The notes under the pieces: model-generated
The model's database searches: none
What the model was told of the DNA's origin: nothing
The model's input: only the letters and a program-made list of their open reading frames with translations
Program-made: the position numbers and the translations under genes
Shown: piece after piece, positions 1-5,979 of the stretch
Position numbering within the stretch: position 1 is the first letter of the stretch
Layout of the letters: each line of letters opens with the position of its first letter
NCBI GenBank assembly: GCA_947455585.1
Contig: CANGOY010000055.1
Location: 1 to 9,693, forward strand
Length of the DNA stretch: 9,693 nt
Reading direction: 5' to 3'
Source of the DNA: Comamonadaceae bacterium
Lineage (GTDB): Bacteria > Pseudomonadota > Gammaproteobacteria > Burkholderiales > Burkholderiaceae_C

Positions 1-1
1 A

Positions 2-529
2 TTCAAATCGCAAGGGGTGATTGGTGTAGCTTTCAACCCATCTTTGATGGGGTTTGATTACTACGCCAACATCGAGCCTTTGTTGCAACGCTTAAAGCAA
101 CTGGACATGTGGGCGCAATTTCAAGTTGAAAACGATTTGTTAATCGACTTCTTACCCATGCTCTCTCGCGTGGATGTGAAGGTGATGGTCGACCACTGCG
201 GTCGTCCGCATCTGGAGGCCGGTGTTTCTCAGCCCGGATTTCAAGCGCTGTTGGCCTTGGGGCGCGAAGGTCGCGCGGTAGTGAAGATTTCAGGTTTTGC
301 CAAGTTTTCGCAGGCGGGTTACCCCTTTGTCGATACGCGTACTTTCTCGCAAGCCTTGGTGCGTGACTTTGGTTTAGACCATTGTGTATGGGCTTCGGAT
401 TGGCCTTACCTGAAAGCGCCGTACCGCTTAGATTACGGGCCTATGTTGAAGGTGTATGACAACACTTTCAGCGCATCAGAGCGTCACGCCATGATGTGGG
501 ATGCACCGAAAAAACATTTCGGTTTTTAA
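2..529 (+). CDS. Amidohydrolase-2 family metal-dependent hydrolase, 3' part
   Basis: This is the C-terminal part of a TIM-barrel hydrolase of the amidohydrolase-2 group (relatives of 2-pyrone-4,6-dicarboxylate lactonase). The frame is open from the first bases, so the GTG at 17 is probably an internal valine and the gene starts before the window. Counting from that GTG, visible family marks are VDHCGRP (residues 58-64, a barrel-strand His), VVKISG (88-93) and WASDWP (125-130), whose Asp128 matches the catalytic/metal Asp at the end of strand 8. The protein ends normally in a hydrophobic-aromatic tail. Members hydrolyse lactones or cyclic esters in carbohydrate or aromatic catabolism; the substrate here cannot be read from the sequence. 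It converges on the GntR-type regulator with a 13-bp gap. Its own operon lies upstream, outside the window. Confidence 0.85.
   Translation, partial: FKSQGVIGVAFNPSLMGFDYYANIEPLLQRLKQLDMWAQFQVENDLLIDFLPMLSRVDVKVMVDHCGRPHLEAGVSQPGFQALLALGREGRAVVKISGFAKFSQAGYPFVDTRTFSQALVRDFGLDHCVWASDWPYLKAPYRLDYGPMLKVYDNTFSASERHAMMWDAPKKHFGF
505..527 (+). terminator. Probable intrinsic terminator overlapping the hydrolase stop codon
   Basis: A 7-bp perfect stem, ACCGAAA (505-511) with TTTCGGT (517-523) around a 5-nt loop, is followed directly by TTTT (524-527). It sits inside the last codons and the stop codon of the hydrolase. The stem is only moderately GC-rich, so termination strength is uncertain. The preceding A run could let it act weakly on the convergent regulator transcript too. 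Confidence 0.45.
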
Positions 530-542
530 ATTAAATCTTGTT

Positions 543-1346
543 TTATTTTGATCCCGCGCGTCGCAAAGCGCTGACGCGTCGATGTTCGTCCAACGCATTG
601 TTTTCAATGCTCTCGCGGATGTAGGTGCTGTGTTCTTTGGCTGCCACGCTGGCTTTGTCGGCCTTGTTTGCTTTGATGGCTTTCCAAATGGCACGGTGTT
701 GGCAACGCAGTTGCTCCCAGTGCGCGGGGCGTGTGTGTGAGTGCTTGAGGTTGTTGGTCACATGGTCGTGAATGACACGCATCAAGCTGGCAGTGAGATG
801 CCCAATCAGCACGTTGTGCGAGGCTTCGGCAATGGCTTGGTGAAACGCCACATCGGCGGCAATGGAGGCGTCTAGGTCTTTGTTGGCATAGGCCTCGTCG
901 AGCGCGGCATAGGCTTTGTCTAGACGGTTCATGTCCACATCGGTGGCACGCAGCGCGGCCAGTGCAGCAGCTTGGCCTTCAAGCATTTCACGCACTTCCA
1001 AAACATCGCGATGCAACAGGGGGTGGTCTTTGACCATGTCTTGCCACGGGTCCATGAATGCCGCATCGAGTTTGTCGGTGACTGTGGTGCCGCCACCATG
1101 GCGCGTGACCAGCAAACCCTTGGCCACCAACTTTTGAATGGCCTCGCGGATAGAGGGGCGCGACACGCCAAAGTCTTCGGCCAATTTGCGCTCAGAGGGA
1201 ATACGGTCACCCGGGCGCAGTGCGCCGTCCAGAATTTGATTCTCGATTTCAGTGACCACGGTATCGGCCAGGCGAACAACAGGGGGGGGCGAGATGAACC
1301 ATAAATTTACAAAGTGGTAAGACCAAATTATTGGCTGCATCGCCAT
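543..1346 (-). CDS. GntR-family (FadR/LldR subfamily) transcriptional regulator with FCD domain
   Basis: This is a DNA-binding regulator, probably controlling the divergent lactate permease. In the 267-residue reading a winged helix-turn-helix spans about 26-90, with typical GntR elements LRPGDRIPSERKLAEDFGVS (43-62) and SRPSIREAI (62-70). An all-helical FCD ligand-binding domain follows (about 105-245). The FCD metal-site pattern looks complete: Asp165 and His169 (DVAFH), His217 and His239. Close relatives bind lactate, pyruvate or related organic acids. The start is doubtful. Residues 1-22 are an odd aromatic-rich leader, have no Shine-Dalgarno, and their codons run across a palindromic operator. 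The natural-looking ATG at 1302 gives M-V-H-L but is out of frame because of eight consecutive C on the coding strand (1282-1289); seven would join it to the HTH. The gene is intact downstream. Confidence 0.85.
   Translation of the reverse strand: MAMQPIIWSYHFVNLWFISPPPVVRLADTVVTEIENQILDGALRPGDRIPSERKLAEDFGVSRPSIREAIQKLVAKGLLVTRHGGGTTVTDKLDAAFMDPWQDMVKDHPLLHRDVLEVREMLEGQAAALAALRATDVDMNRLDKAYAALDEAYANKDLDASIAADVAFHQAIAEASHNVLIGHLTASLMRVIHDHVTNNLKHSHTRPAHWEQLRCQHRAIWKAIKANKADKASVAAKEHSTYIRESIENNALDEHRRVSALRRAGSK
1282..1289. repeat. Poly-G(8) homopolymer at the regulator 5' end
   Basis: Eight consecutive G on the plus strand (C on the regulator's coding strand) lie 11 bases inside the ATG at 1302. 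With eight, that ATG reads 17 codons and meets TGA. With seven it would enter the helix-turn-helix frame as MVHLAPPVVRLAD. The tract could be a slippage-prone switch, a recent mutation, or a homopolymer sequencing error. Confidence 0.9.
1315..1325. promoter_or_regulatory. Predicted GntR/FadR-type operator 1
   Basis: TGGTAAGACCA is a near-perfect palindrome matching the TGGTNNNACCA core known for LldR/PdhR-type GntR regulators. It lies just ahead of the ATG at 1302 on the regulator side, so it could autoregulate the regulator gene. It shares AAGTGGTANNACCAA with operator 2, about 112 bp away. Confidence 0.7.
1327..1332 (-). promoter_or_regulatory. Possible -10 box of the regulator gene
   Basis: On the minus strand this reads AATAAT, one change from TATAAT, directly upstream of operator 1. 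No good -35 is seen at 16-18 bp. If real, transcription would begin near 1320, inside operator 1, and would exclude the upstream ATGs at 1346 and 1340 as starts. That would favour the ATG at 1302. This is a weak call. Confidence 0.25.
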
Positions 1347-1383
1347 CTTTTAAGTTGGCAAAAGCCCTATGACAGGGTAAGCC

Positions 1384-1403
1384 CCTAGCTGTAAGACGCT
1401 AGG
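1384..1403. repeat. Small inverted repeat in the divergent spacer
   Basis: CCTAGC (1384-1389) and GCTAGG (1398-1403) form a perfect 6-bp inverted repeat with an 8-nt centre, midway between the two operators. It could be a second protein site or a leader hairpin. No T tract follows, so it is not a terminator. Confidence 0.4.
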
Positions 1404-1426
1404 CAGGTTCTTCGATTATGGTTAAG

Positions 1427-1437
1427 TGGTATTACCA
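1427..1437. promoter_or_regulatory. Predicted GntR/FadR-type operator 2
   Basis: TGGTATTACCA is a palindrome of the same class as operator 1, with flanks AAG and ATT that match the other site on the left. It lies 32 bp before the permease start codon, where a bound repressor would block transcription. The spacing of the two sites resembles the paired operators reported around the E. coli lldPRD promoter, where repression may involve looping. A convincing -35/-10 pair for the permease was not found by eye. Confidence 0.7.
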
Positions 1438-1468
1438 ATTTTTAATTGAAATTTCGTAGGAGAAAAGT

Positions 1469-3130
1469 ATGGTTTGGCAACAGGTCTATGACCCGTTTAA
1501 CAACATGGTGGTGTCCACCTTGTTGGCTGCAATCCCCGTGGTGGTGATGTTGGTGGCTTTGGGTTTCATGCACATCAAAGCGCACATTGCGGCAGGTTTG
1601 GGTTTGACTGCGGCCTTGGTGGTGGCCATCTTTGCTTATGGCATGCCAGTTGACATGGCTGGCAAGGCCGCGATGTACGGTGGCTTGACGGGCTTGTTGC
1701 CCATCGGCTGGATTGTGTTGAACATCATCTTCTTGCAACAAATGGCCGAGCAAAACGGCAGCTTCAAAGTGTTGCAAGACTCGTTGTCTGGCATCACCGA
1801 TGACCGCCGCTTGCAGTTGCTGTTGATTGCCTTTTGTTTTGGCGCGTTCTTCGAAGGCGCTGCTGGCTTCGGTACACCCGTGGCTGTGACGGCTGGTATC
1901 TTGATTGGCTTGGGCTTCTCGCCTTTGGCGGCTTCCGGTTTGAGCTTGATCGCCAACACCGCGCCTGTGGCGTTTGGTGCCTTGGGTACGCCGGTGATTA
2001 CATTGGCTAAAGTGCACGGTTACGACTTGATGGAAGTCACCGCGATGATTGGCCGTCAATTGCCTTTCTTCTCGTTGCTCGTGCCGTTCTGGTTGATCTG
2101 GGCTTTTGCCGGTCGCAAAGCGATGATGGAAATTTGGCCCGCCATTTTGGTGACGGGTTTGTCTTTCGCGATTCCTCAGTACTTGGTGTCTAACTTCATC
2201 GGCCCAGAGCTGGTGGACATCATTGCTGCCATCGTGTCAATGGCCTCGTTGATTTTGTTCTTGCGCGTGTGGCAACCCAAAACCATTTGGACATCGCCTT
2301 CTCTCAAAGGCCACGAGACCGATGGCGGCGAAGCCAAGCCAGCAGTGGCTGTGGTGAACCACTCACGTGCCGAGTTGGTGCGTGCTTGGACACCTTGGGT
2401 GATCTTGTCTGTGTTCGTGTTCATCTGGGGCTTGCCACCGGTGAAGGCGTACTTCAACAGCATCTGGGCTCCTGCATTCCCCATCGAAGGTTTGCACAAC
2501 TTGATCGAGAAGATGCCACCCGTGGTGCCTAACCCCACCAAAGAAGGTGCGGTCTACACACTGGGCTTGTTGTCTGCCACAGGCACTGGCATTTTCTTGT
2601 CAGCCATCGTGGGTGCCTTGGTGATGAATTACAAACCGCTGGAAATCGTGCGCTCATATGCACGCACATTCTGGTTGGTACGTTACTCGTTGTTGACCAT
2701 TGTGTTGATGTTGGGCCTGGGCACGTTGACACGCTTCTCTGGCACTGACACCACACTCGGTTTGGCATTTGCCAACACAGGCGTGTTCTACCCTTTCTTC
2801 GGCACCTTGATGGGCTGGCTGGGTGTGGCCATGACTGGTTCTGACACGGCATCGAACGTGTTGTTTGGTGGCATGCAAAAAGTGGCGGCTGAGCAACTGG
2901 GCCTCAGCGCCAACTTGATGGGTGCCGCCAACAGCTCGGGCGGCGTGATGGGCAAGATGATTGACGCACAGTCCATCGTGGTTGCCTCTACCGCGACCCG
3001 TTGGTTCAACCACGAAGGCGACATCTTGCGCTATGTCTTCTTCCACTCTATCGCGCTGGCTTGCTTGGTGGGCTTGTACGTGACGCTGCAAGCGTACGTG
3101 TGGCCGTTCCACTTGATGGTGGTGGGTTAA
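1469..3130 (+). CDS. lctP: L-lactate permease (LctP/LldP family)
   Basis: This is an inner-membrane proton symporter for L-lactate and probably D-lactate or glycolate. Its 553 residues are the usual length for the family (about 530-560). The chain is a succession of hydrophobic helices with the conserved signatures FFEGAAGFGTPVA (127-139) and NTAPVAFGALGTP (163-175). The C-terminal half carries GSDTASN (457-463) and the NSSGG segment, all typical of LldP/GlcA proteins. The start is set by AGGAG at 1458-1462, six bases ahead of the ATG. The gene is monocistronic: a strong terminator follows, and a GntR-type regulator is divergent with two predicted operators in the spacer, which implies induction by lactate or a related acid. 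No lactate dehydrogenase gene is adjacent, unlike E. coli lldPRD. Glycolate cannot be excluded as the main substrate. Confidence 0.95.
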   Translation: MVWQQVYDPFNNMVVSTLLAAIPVVVMLVALGFMHIKAHIAAGLGLTAALVVAIFAYGMPVDMAGKAAMYGGLTGLLPIGWIVLNIIFLQQMAEQNGSFKVLQDSLSGITDDRRLQLLLIAFCFGAFFEGAAGFGTPVAVTAGILIGLGFSPLAASGLSLIANTAPVAFGALGTPVITLAKVHGYDLMEVTAMIGRQLPFFSLLVPFWLIWAFAGRKAMMEIWPAILVTGLSFAIPQYLVSNFIGPELVDIIAAIVSMASLILFLRVWQPKTIWTSPSLKGHETDGGEAKPAVAVVNHSRAELVRAWTPWVILSVFVFIWGLPPVKAYFNSIWAPAFPIEGLHNLIEKMPPVVPNPTKEGAVYTLGLLSATGTGIFLSAIVGALVMNYKPLEIVRSYARTFWLVRYSLLTIVLMLGLGTLTRFSGTDTTLGLAFANTGVFYPFFGTLMGWLGVAMTGSDTASNVLFGGMQKVAAEQLGLSANLMGAANSSGGVMGKMIDAQSIVVASTATRWFNHEGDILRYVFFHSIALACLVGLYVTLQAYVWPFHLMVVG

Positions 3131-3141
3131 TCGCCTGTAGA

Positions 3142-3163
3142 TGCTGAGGCTTTGGCCTCAGCA
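3142..3163. repeat. Perfect hairpin without T tract, downstream of the permease
   Basis: A 9-bp perfect stem, TGCTGAGGC (3142-3150) and GCCTCAGCA (3155-3163), closes a TTTG tetraloop. ACTACAC, not a T run, follows, so it is probably an mRNA 3'-end stabiliser or the first of two tandem hairpins rather than a terminator alone. Confidence 0.6.
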
Positions 3164-3169
3164 CTACAC

Positions 3170-3203
3170 AAAAAAGCCGCTGTTTTCGGACAGCGGCTTT
3201 TTT
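3170..3203. terminator. Strong bidirectional intrinsic terminator
   Basis: GCCGCTGT (3176-3183) pairs with ACAGCGGC (3190-3197) over a 6-nt loop. Six A precede and six T follow the stem, so it can end transcripts in both directions. It ends the lactate permease message and separates it from the DUF1993 gene. Confidence 0.92.
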
Positions 3204-3255
3204 GTTGGGTCTTGGTGTTTAATTTGCAGCTTTATTCATCCACATTTTGAAAACC

Positions 3256-3765
3256 ATGATTGCTCAATCGATTCCAGACTTCATTCGCACCCTCAACGCT
3301 TTGAGTGGCCTTCTTGAAAAAGGCGCAGCCTCTGCACAAGCCCGCAAGATTGACCCACTGGTGCTGACTAGCGCACGCTTGGCACCCGATATGTTTGCGC
3401 TGGCGCGCCAAGTGCAAATTGCATGTGATGCGTCCAAACTGGGCTTTGCACGCTTGAGTGGCATTGAGGCCCCCAAGTTTGAAGACACCGAAACCACGTT
3501 TGAAGAACTGCAAGCGCGCATTGCCAAGACGATTGATTTTTTGCACACCGTCACTGCCGAGAGCTTGGCGGGTGCAGAAGACAAAGTGGTGTCATTCCCC
3601 GCTGGCCCTGAGCGTGTGTTGAAGCTCAAAGGCCGCGACTTTTTATCCCAGTGGGTGTTGCCTAACTTGTATTTCCACACGGTCACGGCTTACAACATCT
3701 TGCGCCACAACGGTGTGGATGTGGGCAAGATGGATTACCTCAAGGGCGCAGACCTGCTTCCTTGA
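3256..3765 (+). CDS. DUF1993 family protein
   Basis: This is a protein of about 169 residues matching the DUF1993 family, small helical proteins of unknown function related in fold to DinB/YfiT-like four-helix bundles. Family marks from the ATG at 3256 are KIDPLVLTSARLAPDMF, then LARQVQIACDASK, a DTETTFEELQARI segment, and the C-terminal TAYNILRHNGVDVGK. A TTG at 3247 extends the frame by three residues, but relatives begin near MIAQSIPDF, so the ATG is preferred. Neither start has a clear Shine-Dalgarno. The gene sits alone after the permease terminator and converges on the flavin reductase gene with only 3 bp between stop codons and no hairpin there. The function is unknown; no catalytic motif is obvious. 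Confidence 0.88.
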   Translation: MIAQSIPDFIRTLNALSGLLEKGAASAQARKIDPLVLTSARLAPDMFALARQVQIACDASKLGFARLSGIEAPKFEDTETTFEELQARIAKTIDFLHTVTAESLAGAEDKVVSFPAGPERVLKLKGRDFLSQWVLPNLYFHTVTAYNILRHNGVDVGKMDYLKGADLLP

Positions 3766-3768
3766 TGC

Positions 3769-4383
3769 TTAAGCCTTAGGTCGCCACATGTGAAACAGCT
3801 GCTCCGGCCCGATGCTGAAGTAGTCGGCAGGGCCACCGCCGCGCAGGATATGGCCGGCATTGGCGGTGTCGTAAATGCCGTCTTTCAGCAAATGGTCGGC
3901 GATGTGCACGCCCACCACTTCGCCCAGCACCAACCACGTGGGCACCTTTTGTTTGTCGAGGCCTTCGAGCTGAATGATTTGTGTGCTGCGGCACTCAAAC
4001 GACACGGGGCTTTCCGCCACACGCGGCACATCGACCACGCGTGAAGGCGCGGTCGTGAGGCCAGCCAATTCAAACTCATTCACCTCGGGGCCGACAGGTG
4101 CGCATGTTTCGTTCATGGCTTCAGCCAACGGACGCGTGACAAGGTTCCACACAAACATGCCGTTTTCTTGCACGTTGCGCAGCGAGTCTTTGGGGCCCGT
4201 GCTAGAGAAACCCACGATGGGTGGGATGTAGTTGAAGGCGGTGAAGAAGCTGTAGGGGGCAAGGTTCAACACGCCGTCGTTGCTACGTGTCGAGACCCAG
4301 CCAATAGGGCGAGGGCCGACGATGGCGTTGAAGGGGTCGTGAGGCAGGCCGTGGCCGTCTTTGGGTTCGTAAAAATGTGTCAT
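3769..4383 (-). CDS. Flavin reductase-like protein (FMN-binding split barrel, DIM6/NTAB family)
   Basis: This 204-residue cytoplasmic protein is of the flavin reductase/flavoprotein oxygenase group. The diagnostic N-terminal block is GPRPIGWVST (23-32) followed by NLAPYSFF (40-47), the FMN phosphate and isoalloxazine contact region. WLVLGEVVGVHI (150-161) belongs to a later strand of the split barrel. Members use FMN with NAD(P)H to reduce free flavin or small substrates; the substrate is unknown here. It is the last gene of a leftward operon, starting 3 bp after the stop of the double-sensor K+ channel with no clear ribosome site of its own, so translational coupling is likely. Linking a redox flavoprotein to ion channels is unusual and may be functional or may be simple operon hitch-hiking. 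Confidence 0.88.
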   Translation of the reverse strand: MTHFYEPKDGHGLPHDPFNAIVGPRPIGWVSTRSNDGVLNLAPYSFFTAFNYIPPIVGFSSTGPKDSLRNVQENGMFVWNLVTRPLAEAMNETCAPVGPEVNEFELAGLTTAPSRVVDVPRVAESPVSFECRSTQIIQLEGLDKQKVPTWLVLGEVVGVHIADHLLKDGIYDTANAGHILRGGGPADYFSIGPEQLFHMWRPKA

Positions 4384-4386
4384 GTC

Positions 4387-5979
4387 TTAGAAGGTTCGTT
4401 TGGCCACGATGGCCAAAACATCGAGCTCGGTTTGGTGGTCGGTTTGACTGTCTTTCAAACTCTTGCGCAAGGTGTCTTCGCCTGTGGCTTGGGTGATCAA
4501 GCTGAGTTGATCCACCAGCAGCTTGAACTGCGCAGCCGCGAGGCCGGGGTGCGCTTTGGCGTCGAGCACCAAGCCGTTGGCATGGGTGTGGTCTTCTGCC
4601 TCTTTGGCTTCAAACTCGGCACGTGCTTCGTCGGTCAGGCGTTTGACTTCGTCGCTTGACAAATGCAAGCGCTCGGCTTCGGCCACGATGAGTTCTTTTT
4701 CTGAACGGTCGAGCATGCCGTCTTCATAGGCCAGCATCAAGCGCTGCTTGAAGGCTTCGCGGTCAATGCGCAGTTGGTCGGTAAAGGCAGAGGCCAACAA
4801 GCCCGCAGGGATGGCAAAAATACCAATACCAATCAAGGCCACGACCACCGTCAGCAAGCGGCCCAATGGCGTGATGGGCGAAATATCGCCATAGCCCACA
4901 GAGGCCAAAGTGATGATGGCCCAGTAAATGGACTGGGGAATGTTTTCAAACTTGTCAGGCTGCGCCTCGTGCTCCAGCAAGAAGCCCAAGCTGGCAGTCA
5001 GCACCACCAGTAACATCATCACGAACACCGATGCAAAGATGACTTGCCACTCACGTTGCACCACTTTGTAGAGGGTTTCTAGCGCTGAGGTGTAGCGCGT
5101 GAGTTTGAGCATCCGAACCAAACGGAAGACACGCAAGAAACGCAAATCAACGTGTTGGCTGAACAGGCTTTCCAATACAAACGGCAGGATGGCCAGCAAG
5201 TCGATGATGGCGGAGCCCGAGCGTATATGGGCCCAATGTGGCACGCGCAGGTGCTTGTATTTGGGGTTTTCAGGAGCCGTGTAAACGCGCGCGATGTATT
5301 CGATGGTGAAGATGGTGAAAGCCATCATGTCCACCACATGGAATTCAACGGCAAACAAAGCTCTGAAGGACTCAACAGACTCAAGAATCACGCAGGTGAT
5401 GGACAGCGCCACCCAAAACACAATGAAGTTGTCGATGTAAGTGTGCAAGCGGCCAGAGTGGCCCGTAGGCACCAACAAAGCAAATACTTTGGCGCGCAGG
5501 GTTCGATCGGTATTGAGCTCTTGGAACTCATGCCATGCCGGGATGAGCTGGCGTGAAAGTTTGAACATCCGCGCCAACCGCATGACCCGCAAAATGCGCA
5601 ACATTTCTACGTCGACATCGACAAAGCGTGCGAAGTAGAAAGGGGCGATGGCGACCAAGTCAATCAGCGCGTAAAAGCTAACGGCATAACGCAGGCGTGG
5701 AAAACTTTTGCCGGCAAAGTCTGGATTCAAGTGCGCGGTGGCCACGCGCATGACGTATTCGGCACTAAAGATGCCCACCGTGATGACATCAAACCAATGG
5801 AACCAATGTTTATAGTCGTTGTAGATTTCTGGCGTGTTTTCAATCAGCACCGCAAGGATGCTGGCCACAATCAAGAACGCAATGGTGCGCTCCACCTGGC
5901 GTTGGAACCCGTGCTTGAACTCGGGGTCAAACACCCATTTGTAAAAGCTGGCGAGCAGCGAGGTGTGATGGGTGGTCAT
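4387..5979 (-). CDS. Voltage-gated K+ channel with two tandem voltage-sensor domains
   Basis: This 530-residue membrane protein has ten predicted helices rather than six. Voltage sensor 1 has S1 at about 31-47, S2 61-81 (acidic E74), S3 101-118 (D107) and S4 127-143 with R128, R131, R134, R137, K140, R143. After a 35-residue linker, sensor 2 repeats the plan: S1 181-201, S2 214-234 (E227), S3 256-272 (D260), S4 R280, R283, R286, R289, K292, R295. One pore follows: S5 about 311-336, pore helix 347-358, filter SVGYGD (360-365, K+ type), and S6 374-400 with the AIPAG hinge (389-393). The cytoplasmic tail (408-460) is helical and carries a YEDGMLDRSE element resembling TerB-like or half EF-hand modules. 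The start overlaps the upstream NaChBac-type gene by ATGA. Both sensors keep their charges, so neither looks degenerate. Confidence 0.9.
   Translation of the reverse strand: MTTHHTSLLASFYKWVFDPEFKHGFQRQVERTIAFLIVASILAVLIENTPEIYNDYKHWFHWFDVITVGIFSAEYVMRVATAHLNPDFAGKSFPRLRYAVSFYALIDLVAIAPFYFARFVDVDVEMLRILRVMRLARMFKLSRQLIPAWHEFQELNTDRTLRAKVFALLVPTGHSGRLHTYIDNFIVFWVALSITCVILESVESFRALFAVEFHVVDMMAFTIFTIEYIARVYTAPENPKYKHLRVPHWAHIRSGSAIIDLLAILPFVLESLFSQHVDLRFLRVFRLVRMLKLTRYTSALETLYKVVQREWQVIFASVFVMMLLVVLTASLGFLLEHEAQPDKFENIPQSIYWAIITLASVGYGDISPITPLGRLLTVVVALIGIGIFAIPAGLLASAFTDQLRIDREAFKQRLMLAYEDGMLDRSEKELIVAEAERLHLSSDEVKRLTDEARAEFEAKEAEDHTHANGLVLDAKAHPGLAAAQFKLLVDQLSLITQATGEDTLRKSLKDSQTDHQTELDVLAIVAKRTF

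Noticed and set aside
929..1279. Alternative minus-strand frame within the regulator as a frameshifted second gene
   Set aside because: The product (Trp-, Arg- and Cys-rich) is an out-of-frame shadow; the regulator frame has complete HTH and FCD motifs.
1442..2059. Long open frame on the minus strand opposite the lactate permease, rich in His, Gln and Arg
   Set aside because: The composition is that of an antisense shadow of a hydrophobic membrane protein; it has no ribosome site or family resemblance, and the plus-strand gene is certain.
2654..3112. Second minus-strand open frame inside the permease
   Set aside because: It is a His/Gln/Arg-rich shadow product fully inside the permease; no independent start signal.
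3247..3255. TTG at 3247 as the DUF1993 start
   Set aside because: It adds only three residues, has no Shine-Dalgarno, and the ATG at 3256 matches the expected N-terminus better.
3264..3686. Minus-strand 140-codon frame opposite DUF1993
   Set aside because: The plus-strand reading matches the DUF1993 family over its whole length; the antisense frame shows no recognisable features.
4168..4659. Plus-strand frame spanning the flavin reductase and channel genes
   Set aside because: It runs antisense across the junction of two well-supported genes and has no recognisable domain or ribosome site.
5152..5556. Plus-strand frame opposite the double-sensor channel
   Set aside because: It is antisense to membrane helices with clear S1-S4 motifs; composition is typical of a shadow.
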